Positions 1 to 6,358 of a stretch of DNA of 10,581 bases are shown piece after piece (position 1 is the stretch's first letter; every line of letters starts with the position of its first letter). Source of the DNA: Bacteroidota bacterium (GTDB lineage Bacteria > Bacteroidota > Bacteroidia > Bacteroidales > Prolixibacteraceae); assembly GCA_030691295.1 (NCBI GenBank), contig JAUYEQ010000397.1, positions 1 to 10,581 on the forward strand, written 5' to 3'. The notes under the pieces are model-generated. The model saw only the letters and a program-made list of their open reading frames with translations. It ran no database searches and was not told the DNA's origin. The translations under genes and the position numbers were made by a program.

Positions 1-1
1 G

Positions 2-1540
2 AATGTAGCCGTTTTAGCCGGTAAAAAAATATGCGATATCGTAACCAGTGAAAGCAATGCAAAAGGATTGTTGGGGATGGTGACCGAACACAGTTCGAAA
101 GTGGGCGCTGCGGTAAAGGTTGCAGTTGCACTTTCGGAAGGTGATGCCGAAGCGGCTGCCAAAGAACTATCAATGGAAATATTGAATTCGTTTCCGCTCA
201 CAAAATTGCTCACTACAACTGCCCGGCTGACCGAAATGCAAATTAACAGATGGAAGAACCAGGAACTCGAAGCAGCGTACCAGGTTTTTGTAAATGGCGC
301 TGACAGCAGTCTCCCATGGGGATTTCAGGTTGAGCAGGGAAATTTTGAAGAGTTGTGGAGCCAGCTGAGAGGGCTAGTACCAAAAATTAATACCGATGCC
401 ATTGAGAATTATGCAGCGCTAAAAGGAATGAAAGCAAGCGAATTGAATTCGGTTGTTTTGGATAAAATACGGAGAGATGCCAAGGAAAATCTGCGGCTGG
501 AGTTTGAGAAAAGAAAAAATCAGGAGTCCCGTATTGAAACGATAAAAGCTGAAAACATCAAACTTATCAGCGAATTCGAAAGAGCAAATCTTTTATCGCG
601 CAACCGGTTTGGGTTTACAGATGCCACCGATTTTGATTTTCGAATCGAACGGTTGTTCCGAATCAAAGATATGATACTGAAAGATACCAAAAGCCGCCTG
701 GGATTTACAGGAATTAACTCGGGAGGAGTAATCTCTTCAGAAACTGTTGCCAATTTAATACAGATTTGGTACTCGGACAATGGCAAGGAAAAATATCGTC
801 AGGAATTAATTCGTTTGGGATACAACAAGGAAGATAAAAAGCAAGTTGTTGCCGAAGCTAAAACTCAGCAACCGGGTTCAGGCTCAAACCTTGATGGGGT
901 CTGGGTTGGTACATTGACTCATTCCAACTTACTTGATTACTGGGATCAACCCAGATTTGAATGGATTAATGGTGTTTCCGAAAGACCACTGCTTTTTATG
1001 GTGTATGATGCAGGGGAGAAATCAAAACCCGAATACCGTGTTATTTCTTTGGATGTTTTAAGTGTTTCGGTTGGATTTCTACCAGTGCCAACAACTAAAA
1101 TAATCTCCGGATTTAATAATGGCAGTTTTTCATTTCGTCACGAAATTCAAGGCAGAGACGGAGATGCTGAAAGTAAAGCCTTCCAGGTTTATAAGGCAAC
1201 AAAGCTTAAAACTCCAGTTAGCCCCGCCACATTTCCCGCCACAGTGAACATTTCTACTCTGAAGAGCAAATCAGACAACTACATAGAAGAAAAGGGAAAG
1301 AAAGATGACATAGATAACGAAGGAACTATTCAGGCGATGAAAGACGCGGCCGGAGTAAAAATTCAGGAGGCAAAGGAATTTTACAACAAAACCCCTGTTT
1401 TTCAGCGGGCAGCAGAAATCTGGTTAAAGGAACGAAAATTCAAAACAGGAGGCCCCCACCCTGAAAGTAATCTGAATTCTGATCGTGTAGCCTTTGAAAA
1501 ACTGTTTAAAGATTTACTGAATGAACCGGTAAAAAAATAG
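2..1540 (+). CDS. Large protein of unknown function, 5' end outside the window
   Basis: The frame is open from base 2, giving 512 visible residues before the TAG. The TTG and ATG codons near 68-80 are therefore unlikely to be the true start, and the gene probably begins upstream of the window. I do not recognise a family. The first third is mostly helical. A charged, probably coiled-coil stretch follows, rich in Lys, Glu and Arg, around visible residues 150-200. A linker (QQPGSGSN) then leads to a likely beta-rich domain that begins LDGVWVGTL, the way small lipocalin-like or DUF-type beta domains often begin. The C-terminal part is charged and helical and ends in EPVKK. No TM segment is visible in this portion, and a signal peptide, if any, would lie upstream. 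The next gene starts 30 bases after the stop, so co-transcription is plausible. Coding status is very likely; function is unknown. Confidence 0.85.
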   Translation, partial: NVAVLAGKKICDIVTSESNAKGLLGMVTEHSSKVGAAVKVAVALSEGDAEAAAKELSMEILNSFPLTKLLTTTARLTEMQINRWKNQELEAAYQVFVNGADSSLPWGFQVEQGNFEELWSQLRGLVPKINTDAIENYAALKGMKASELNSVVLDKIRRDAKENLRLEFEKRKNQESRIETIKAENIKLISEFERANLLSRNRFGFTDATDFDFRIERLFRIKDMILKDTKSRLGFTGINSGGVISSETVANLIQIWYSDNGKEKYRQELIRLGYNKEDKKQVVAEAKTQQPGSGSNLDGVWVGTLTHSNLLDYWDQPRFEWINGVSERPLLFMVYDAGEKSKPEYRVISLDVLSVSVGFLPVPTTKIISGFNNGSFSFRHEIQGRDGDAESKAFQVYKATKLKTPVSPATFPATVNISTLKSKSDNYIEEKGKKDDIDNEGTIQAMKDAAGVKIQEAKEFYNKTPVFQRAAEIWLKERKFKTGGPHPESNLNSDRVAFEKLFKDLLNEPVKK

Positions 1541-1570
1541 CAAAATCAGGAATGATTAAACCGATTGACT

Positions 1571-2146
1571 ATGGATAGCAATAGAATTGGATATTCGCAA
1601 AAAATCGATGATCCGGCATTTGCCAAATACATAAAAAATACCAACCGATGGTCGGGATATTTTTCATTGGGACTGGCATTTGTGGCTGTTTTGGGTTTTT
1701 TTATAAATGGCGAAGTCAGCGATAGCATGGAAAACCCCGAGTCTCTTTACATTGGGTTAGTTATTGGTGGCATGTTTCTACTCATTGCCTTCTATCAGAT
1801 TACATCCCGAAACAGGAGCAAAACATGGGATGGATCTGTAATCGACAAAAAAGCCATTAGAAAGCAAAGGCATGATAAGTATCAGGATCGTTGGATTGAC
1901 TATCTGGAATATAAGGTGACAATTAAGGCTGACAATGGCAAAACACATGATTTGACTGCCGAAGATGACGACACTAAATACAATTACTATCAAATAGGCG
2001 ACAAAGTGAGGCACCACAAAGGACTAAATTCATACGAAAAGCAGGATAAATCGGGCGACGCCATTGTCTTTTGCAATGCTTGCGCCAGCCTGAACGATAT
2101 TCAGGAAGAGTATTGTTTCCGATGCAAATGTCCTTTACTGAAATAA
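1571..2146 (+). CDS. Small membrane protein with C-terminal zinc ribbon
   Basis: The protein has 191 residues from the ATG at 1571. An in-frame TTG at 1565 adds only two residues and is less likely. Two hydrophobic segments at about 28-46 and 59-76 are probable TM helices. A soluble middle part (about 85-165, starting TWDGSVIDKK) has alternating charged and beta-prone residues, like small DUF3592-type domains. The C-terminus has a clear zinc-ribbon pattern, Cys168-x2-Cys171 and Cys182-x2-Cys185, with an extra Cys187. With both ends cytoplasmic, the soluble domain and ribbon would face the cytoplasm. Its stop is 13 bases before the next start, which suggests an operon with the PH-like membrane protein. 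Family-level function is unknown; the zinc ribbon points to a structural or protein-contact role. The gene is near certain, the zinc ribbon very likely, the role open. Confidence 0.88.
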   Translation: MDSNRIGYSQKIDDPAFAKYIKNTNRWSGYFSLGLAFVAVLGFFINGEVSDSMENPESLYIGLVIGGMFLLIAFYQITSRNRSKTWDGSVIDKKAIRKQRHDKYQDRWIDYLEYKVTIKADNGKTHDLTAEDDDTKYNYYQIGDKVRHHKGLNSYEKQDKSGDAIVFCNACASLNDIQEEYCFRCKCPLLK

Positions 2147-2159
2147 AACTTTGACCATT

Positions 2160-2720
2160 ATGCCCGAAATTACTGAGAAGCTTGAATGGACAATCCGTGT
2201 TCCTGTATTTCGCAACCCAATCATCCTAAAACAACTGGGAATTGCAATTGGGATTCCATTTGGAGTACTGATTTTCTTTCTGATATTGACAAAAGCGTTT
2301 TACGCCCTGGGGCTCATTATCGTCCTGTTTCTTTTTACTTATTTGCTTATCCGCATCGTATGGGGAGGAAAGTACGATGTCGGGTTTGAGTTGAACAGGA
2401 CGGGAATACGCAATTACACACTGAAAAAGCAGTCGAATAGAAATCGCATCATAAATGCATTGGCTTTTGTCTCAGGCTTACTCTCCGGAAAGCCAGCCGT
2501 GGCCGGTGCCGGAATACTTGCACAGTCGAGGCAGGATGTGCTGATTCGTTGGAGTAATATCAGGAAAGTCAGGTTTTATCCAGGAAATCAGACCGTGATG
2601 ATTAAAGCTGGTTTTGCAGAAAACATTGCAGTATTTTGCACTCCATCAAACTATTCTGAAGTAGAGGCTTTTATCCGATACAGCCTTATAGGGAAAGATA
2701 TTCTTTTTACTTCAAGTTAA
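2160..2720 (+). CDS. Two-TM membrane protein with PH-like domain
   Basis: The protein has 186 residues from the ATG at 2160. A TTG at 2151 in the same frame would add three residues and lies closer to the previous stop. Two hydrophobic helices are visible at about 24-45 and 47-68. The rest is a soluble domain with the strand pattern of bacterial PH-like domains: YDVGFELNRTGIRNYT near 72-87, then VLIRWSNIRKVRFYPG near 127-142, VMIKAGFAENIAVFCTP near 146-162, and a closing helix (YSEVEAFIRYSL). A small-residue hydrophobic insert at about 98-122 (rich in Ala and Gly) interrupts the domain and may be membrane-apposed. In known families such domains sit on the cytoplasmic face as part of membrane assemblies with unknown ligands. 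It lies between a zinc-ribbon and a DUF3592-like membrane protein, so it may belong to a complex with them. The PH call rests on pattern only. Confidence 0.85.
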   Translation: MPEITEKLEWTIRVPVFRNPIILKQLGIAIGIPFGVLIFFLILTKAFYALGLIIVLFLFTYLLIRIVWGGKYDVGFELNRTGIRNYTLKKQSNRNRIINALAFVSGLLSGKPAVAGAGILAQSRQDVLIRWSNIRKVRFYPGNQTVMIKAGFAENIAVFCTPSNYSEVEAFIRYSLIGKDILFTSS

Positions 2721-2787
2721 CGCGCATGTAGATTATTTTGGGAATGTATGGTTTAAATACGAAACTTTTTAAAATGGGAATATAACA

Positions 2788-3237
2788 ATGTCAAAACCGA
2801 AATTATCTAAGCTGTTGGCACGCATATTCATCACATTGCTGGGTTTTTCCTTTATCGTCTGGGGGCTTACTTCAATCACACTGGGTTTTATCGGGGAAAA
2901 AGGAACGGCAGTGATCACCGATATCCGGCGTGAAGGTGGAGAAAGAAATGAAGTTAAACGAGGAAGATATACTTATAATATCAGTTACACTTTTAAATTA
3001 CCGAATGGCAAAAGTGTGAATGGATTCAAAAAGAAGATCGGCGATGCAGTTTATTTGAAAGCGGACGGAAAGTCAAAAGCTTCGGTTAAATACTTCTCAT
3101 TCTTCCCCTACTTTAATGCCTTGGAACTGGATACAAAACCCGGGTTCGGGCAATTAATACTTATCGCGGTAGGATTTTTCCTGATTTTTATAATGAACAG
3201 GCGCAAACAGGAAGTAAAAAAAACATTGAAGCTGTAA
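2788..3237 (+). CDS. DUF3592-like membrane protein
   Basis: The protein has 149 residues. TM segments are visible at about 12-34 and 118-136, and the soluble domain lies between them. That domain carries the typical DUF3592 run: a strand GTAVITDIRREGG (39-51), then YTYNISYTFKLPNGKSVNG (61-79), then a strand leading to a loop that ends near the second TM. Two-TM topology with a positive N-terminus (KPKLSK) and C-terminus (NRRKQEVKK) places both ends in the cytoplasm and the small beta domain outside. It follows the PH-like gene by 67 bases, so it may be read from the same transcript or from its own weak promoter. DUF3592 proteins have no established biochemical role. The gene call is firm; the family assignment is likely. 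Confidence 0.85.
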   Translation: MSKPKLSKLLARIFITLLGFSFIVWGLTSITLGFIGEKGTAVITDIRREGGERNEVKRGRYTYNISYTFKLPNGKSVNGFKKKIGDAVYLKADGKSKASVKYFSFFPYFNALELDTKPGFGQLILIAVGFFLIFIMNRRKQEVKKTLKL

Positions 3238-3350
3238 GTTTCCAACAATCAGTTTGTTAAATCGTTATCGTAGGCATCACTTTTTATACTACTTAATGCC
3301 TCGTTTGATTTTTAACCCTTTAAATTCCGATACACTTTCGCTTATACCTT

Positions 3351-3373
3351 ATTTTGTAAATCATTTACAAAAT
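3351..3373. promoter_or_regulatory. Perfect 23-bp palindrome, candidate operator
   Basis: The arms ATTTTGTAAAT (3351-3361) and ATTTACAAAAT (3363-3373) are exact reverse complements around a single C. The site sits 29 bases upstream of a TATTTTTG -7 element and 62 bases upstream of the PqqD-family start. Its centre falls near -50 relative to a start site placed just after that element, which suits an activator at least as well as a repressor. It has no T-run, so it does not look like a terminator. The half-site TTGTAAA recalls several known operators, including BirA half-sites, but those use different spacing, so I assign no regulator. Confidence 0.55.
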
Positions 3374-3401
3374 TCTGCAACATCTAAATTTTAGGTTGTC
3401 G

Positions 3402-3409
3402 TATTTTTG
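3402..3409 (+). promoter_or_regulatory. Bacteroidota-type -7 promoter element
   Basis: TATTTTTG matches the Bacteroidota -7 consensus TAnnTTTG exactly and lies 26 bases before the ATG at 3436, giving a short leader. No good TTG/TTTG -33 element is visible 19-21 bases upstream. That would fit a promoter that needs an activator, possibly at the 3351-3373 palindrome. The assignment is from sequence match only. Confidence 0.5.
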
Positions 3410-3435
3410 ACACTTCAAAATAAACAGATTAGAAA

Positions 3436-3699
3436 ATGAAAATAACAGACGAAGTAAGAATTAGCGACAACGGATTTGTTTTTAATTCGAAAACAGGCGA
3501 CTCGTTTAATGTAAATCCTACCGGACTGGAACTAACAAAAATGATTGCCCAGGGCCATGATTTTGACGAGATAAAGAACATATTTCTCCAAAAATATGAA
3601 CTGGACGACCTGACCTTTGAAAAAGACTTTTACGAGTTTTGCGCCTTGATCAAATATCATCAGATCACCTCACCGGAAGATCCACTCGATTTTAAATAA
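3436..3699 (+). CDS. PqqD-family protein (RiPP recognition element fold)
   Basis: The protein has 87 residues, the usual size of a stand-alone PqqD-like protein. An N-terminal beta hairpin (VRISDNGFVFNSKTGDSFNV, 7-26) leads into the family hallmark NPTG at 27-30. Helices follow (LELTKMIAQGHDFDEIKNIF, 31-50, and FEKDFYEFCALIKYHQI, 61-77), matching the winged-helix arrangement of PqqD. In known systems this fold grips the leader of a precursor peptide and hands it to a modifying enzyme; some family members instead serve other peptide or carrier pathways. An ATP-grasp gene starts 6 bases after its stop and a PLP decarboxylase follows, so it is probably the recognition or delivery subunit for those enzymes. 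No precursor gene is evident beside it. The family call is confident; the substrate is unknown. A -7 element and palindrome lie just upstream. Confidence 0.88.
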   Translation: MKITDEVRISDNGFVFNSKTGDSFNVNPTGLELTKMIAQGHDFDEIKNIFLQKYELDDLTFEKDFYEFCALIKYHQITSPEDPLDFK

Positions 3700-3705
3700 A
3701 CAACC

Positions 3706-4752
3706 ATGTCGAAAACTAAAATAACAATCGCCGTAACAGGGCTTAACAACACGGACAATCCGGGGCCTGGCGTTCCGGTAATCCGGTCGTTAAAGGAATC
3801 AACCGTGTTTGAAGTCAGGATTATCGGGTTGGTTTACGAAACTCTGGAACCCGGTATTTACATGGAAGGTTTATGCGATAAAATATTCCAGATTCCTTAT
3901 CCATCAACAGGTTCAGACGAATTGATCGACCGGATTGAAGAAATTCACCAGCGTGAACCAATTGATGTATTAATCCCTAATTTCGATGCTGAACTGTTTT
4001 CGTTTATGAAAAACGAAGAGCGGCTCCTGCGAAGCGGCATCCATACTTTTTTACCAACCTTGAAACAATTCCAGGAACGTGACAAGGACAAACTTCCGGA
4101 GTACGGTGAGAAATACGGCATCAAAGTCCCGGCAAGTTTAAATCTTGGCAGTCAAAACCAGATTTCGGAAATCAAAGAGAAATTTGAATATCCGGTAATG
4201 GTCAAGGGAAAATTCTATGATGCCTACATGGCATATAATCAGGAACAGGTAAAACAGGCTTTTAACAAAATTTCATCGAAATGGGGATTACCGGTAATTA
4301 TTCAGGAATTTGTTAGAGGTACAGAAGTGAACGTAATTGCACTTGGCGATGGACAGGGAAACACCATTGCAGCCGTACCAATGCGCAAACAATACATTAC
4401 CGACAAGGGAAAAGCCTGGGGCGGAATTACACTTTCGGACGATAAAATGCTGGAAATTACGCGCAACCTCATTCGACAGACCAAATGGAAAGGTGGAATG
4501 GAACTCGAACTGATTAAAACTGTTAAAGGCGAATATTACCTCATCGAAATCAATCCACGTATTCCGGCATGGGTCTATCTGGCGGTTGGCGCCGGGCAAA
4601 ATATTCCTGAAGCTTTGGTAAAACTTGCATTGAGACAAGAGGTTGCACCAATGGAAACCTATCAGTCAGGAAAAATGTTTGTGCGTTATTCGTACGACAT
4701 TATTGTCGATCTGGAAAAATTTGAAACAATTGCAATGAACGGAGAAATTTAA
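3706..4752 (+). CDS. ATP-grasp ligase, carbamoyl-phosphate-synthetase-like
   Basis: The protein has 348 residues. A Rossmann-like pre-ATP-grasp domain occupies about 1-130, starting ITIAVTGLNN and followed by a Gly/Pro loop. The ATP-grasp domain follows: VMVKGKF around Lys167, IIQEFVRGTEVNV around Glu201 (adenine-hinge and strand region), and the metal-binding end LIEINPRIPAW with Glu281, Asn283 and Arg285. These match CarB- and D-Ala-D-Ala-ligase-type enzymes, which activate a carboxylate as acyl phosphate and join it to an amine or thiol. The absence of other CarB domains rules out carbamoyl phosphate synthesis. Placed between a PqqD-like protein and a PLP decarboxylase, it likely attaches an amino acid to a peptide or carrier, or makes an amide. 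Spacing is 6 bases upstream and 14 downstream. The family is certain, the substrate unknown. Confidence 0.93.
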   Translation: MSKTKITIAVTGLNNTDNPGPGVPVIRSLKESTVFEVRIIGLVYETLEPGIYMEGLCDKIFQIPYPSTGSDELIDRIEEIHQREPIDVLIPNFDAELFSFMKNEERLLRSGIHTFLPTLKQFQERDKDKLPEYGEKYGIKVPASLNLGSQNQISEIKEKFEYPVMVKGKFYDAYMAYNQEQVKQAFNKISSKWGLPVIIQEFVRGTEVNVIALGDGQGNTIAAVPMRKQYITDKGKAWGGITLSDDKMLEITRNLIRQTKWKGGMELELIKTVKGEYYLIEINPRIPAWVYLAVGAGQNIPEALVKLALRQEVAPMETYQSGKMFVRYSYDIIVDLEKFETIAMNGEI

Positions 4753-4766
4753 AATAAAGAAATATC

Positions 4767-6107
4767 ATGGAAAAATTAAAATACGACAAACCGGCCATAA
4801 CTAAAATAAACGCCGGAATGCCAAGCAAATTCGGATTACCGGTAAAGCAAAAAGTAATTTCAGAAATTGATGGAATTAAAGTTTCTTCGTTAATGGAAGA
4901 ATACGGGTCGCCGCTTTTTGTTATTTCTGAAAAGACCATTCGTGAAGTTCAGGCCGAAGCAAAAAGAGCTTTTGAAACCCGGTATCCCAAAGTACAGTTT
5001 GCGTGGTCGTATAAAACCAATTACCTCGATGCTGTTTGCAGCATTTACCACGACGAAGGTTCGTGGGCCGAGGTAGTCTCAGGCTTCGAATTTGAAAAGG
5101 CTCTTTCGAATGGGGTGAATGGTTCGCAAATTCTGTTTAACGGGCCTGATAAATCGGAAGCAGATTTAATCATGGCCATCGAAAACAATGCCTGTATTCA
5201 CATCGACCATTTCGATGAGCTTTATTTGTTGATTGAAACAAGTCGCAAATTGCAAAAAAAAGCCAGGGTGGCTATCAGGGTAAATCTGGATGCCGGAATT
5301 TATCCAATCTGGGACCGTTTTGGTTTTAATTACGAAAATGGCGACGCATGGAATGCCATTAACCGGATTATGCTGGCAGAAAACCTTGAACTAATTGGTT
5401 TACATACGCACATCGGAACCTACATCATGGCGCAATCGGCCTATGCCATTGCCGCATCCAAGTTGGCCAACCTTTACATGGCCATTCACCGGAAATTTGA
5501 TTACTGGTTAAAATACATCGATCTGGGTGGCGGCTTCGCTTCGAAAAATACACTCAAAGGCGCATACATGCCCGGTTCCGAAACCTGCCCTTCGTTCGAC
5601 GATTATGCCGAAGCCATCTCAAATGCACTGATTTCTTCGGAAATTCCGCACGAAAATCTTCCGGTACTTTTCCTTGAAACCGGACGCGCTTTGATCGACG
5701 ATGCCGGGTATTTACTCACCACTGTAATTGCAAACAAACGTTTGAACGATGGAAGACGTTCGATGGTTATCGATGCCGGAGTCAATCTGTTATTCACTTC
5801 GTTCTGGTACAATTTGGGAGTTTATCCAACCCGCGAATTGGGACATGCCGAAGAATCGACTATTTACGGCCCCTTGTGCATGAATATCGATGTTGTCCGC
5901 GATGCCATTGTATTTCCGCAGGTTAAAACCGGTGAACAGTTGGTGATTGAACGGGTTGGCGCGTATAACATCACACAATCAATGCAATTTATTACTTACC
6001 GCCCCAATGTGGTTTTGATTGATATGGAAGGGGAAACACACATTATCCGAAAAAAGGAAAGCCTGGAAACGTTCAAAAACAGCGAGTTAAATCCAAAAAG
6101 GAATTAA
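4767..6107 (+). CDS. Fold-III PLP-dependent decarboxylase, LysA-like, substrate probably not diaminopimelate
   Basis: The protein has 446 residues, a normal length for the LysA/ornithine decarboxylase fold (alanine-racemase barrel plus beta domain). Visible signatures are the PLP lysine Lys83 in SYKTN, the PLP-stacking His215 in GLHTHIG, the phosphate-binding glycine loop GGGF (254-257), and ETGR (304-307). The expected Cys371 sits in the barrel-to-beta junction, in YGPLCMNIDVV. In diaminopimelate decarboxylases this stretch usually reads C-E-S-x-D, with the Glu contacting the distal end of the substrate; here Met372 replaces it. GAYNITQSM near 398-406 is the usual C-terminal PLP contact region. 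The gene is third in the PqqD/ATP-grasp cassette. A known parallel is butirosin synthesis, where an ATP-grasp enzyme (BtrJ) loads an amino acid on a carrier and a decarboxylase of this fold (BtrK) acts on the loaded form. Family is certain, substrate inferred only negatively. Confidence 0.92.
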   Translation: MEKLKYDKPAITKINAGMPSKFGLPVKQKVISEIDGIKVSSLMEEYGSPLFVISEKTIREVQAEAKRAFETRYPKVQFAWSYKTNYLDAVCSIYHDEGSWAEVVSGFEFEKALSNGVNGSQILFNGPDKSEADLIMAIENNACIHIDHFDELYLLIETSRKLQKKARVAIRVNLDAGIYPIWDRFGFNYENGDAWNAINRIMLAENLELIGLHTHIGTYIMAQSAYAIAASKLANLYMAIHRKFDYWLKYIDLGGGFASKNTLKGAYMPGSETCPSFDDYAEAISNALISSEIPHENLPVLFLETGRALIDDAGYLLTTVIANKRLNDGRRSMVIDAGVNLLFTSFWYNLGVYPTRELGHAEESTIYGPLCMNIDVVRDAIVFPQVKTGEQLVIERVGAYNITQSMQFITYRPNVVLIDMEGETHIIRKKESLETFKNSELNPKRN

Positions 6108-6134
6108 TCAAAAACCCGAATACAATGTTTTTAA

Positions 6135-6299
6135 AAACCTTATTTTTAAAGAAAAAACCTCAGTAGAAGGGAAATAACGAATATAACCAAACCTTATTAC
6201 CTTATTTATGAAAGTCGAATGCAACAACCCAAATAAGGTTATAAGGTTGTAGGCTGTGAGCGTGGATTTCTACTGAGGTTGCCATTTAAAATAAGGTTT
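6135..6299. repeat. Three-tier nested inverted repeat, possible structured RNA or MITE-like element
   Basis: Three pairs of arms nest inside one another. The outer pair is AAACCTTATTTT (6135-6146) with AAAATAAGGTTT (6288-6299), a perfect 12 bp. The middle pair is AACCTCAGTAGAA (6156-6168) with TTCTACTGAGGTT (6268-6280), a perfect 13 bp. The inner pair, 6190-6207 with 6231-6248, matches at 17 of 18 positions around a 23-base loop. Internal gaps are roughly symmetric (about 21 and 19 bases between the middle and inner stems). An 11-base direct repeat TTTAAAGAAAA (6145-6155 and 6297-6307) follows each outer arm. The element almost fills the gap between the decarboxylase and the transporter-peptidase gene. 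It could be a long RNA rod, a terminator or attenuator, or a small mobile element. It could act on either strand. Confidence 0.8.
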
Positions 6300-6358
6300 A
6301 AAGAAAAGGCGATCAATGTAATTTGGATAAGGGATATATAAAGATATGTATTAAGAGT

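Noticed and set aside
68..70. TTG at 68 as the start of the first gene.
   Set aside because: The same frame continues without a stop to base 2, so the gene most likely begins before the window.
3272..3312. AGGCAT (3272-3277) with ATGCCT (3296-3301), then a T-rich stretch, considered as a terminator for the DUF3592-like gene.
   Set aside because: A six-base stem with an 18-base loop is too weak to call.
3296..3394. A 32-codon + strand ORF (MPRLIFNPL...) just before the PqqD-family gene, considered as a precursor peptide.
   Set aside because: It runs through the palindrome and stops before the -7 element, so it would not be on the PqqD transcript. It has no leader/core pattern and looks like chance in AT-rich DNA.
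4288..4638. 116-codon minus-strand ORF inside the ATP-grasp gene, and similar long antisense ORFs at 7427-7738 and 8965-9231.
   Set aside because: They lie opposite genes with clear family motifs and have no recognisable protein features of their own.
6127..6138. Perfect 12-bp palindrome GTTTTTAAAAAC after the decarboxylase gene.
   Set aside because: It has no loop as RNA and little beyond A/T; expected by chance in this composition and it merges with the larger repeat.
6124..6165. A 13-codon + strand ORF (MFLKTLFLKKKPQ), with another of 14 codons at 6209-6253, considered as leader peptides.
   Set aside because: Both are very short, lack ribosome-binding context and lie in the repeat. Attenuation is possible but nothing in the codons supports it.
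6202..6285. A 27-codon minus-strand ORF (MATSVEIHAH...) inside the nested inverted repeat, considered as a precursor peptide.
   Set aside because: Its sequence is dictated by the repeat arms, it opposes all neighbouring genes and no promoter is visible.
6319..6325. TAATTTG upstream of the transporter-peptidase gene, considered as a -7 element.
   Set aside because: The spacing is one base short of TAnnTTTG and there is no -33 element.
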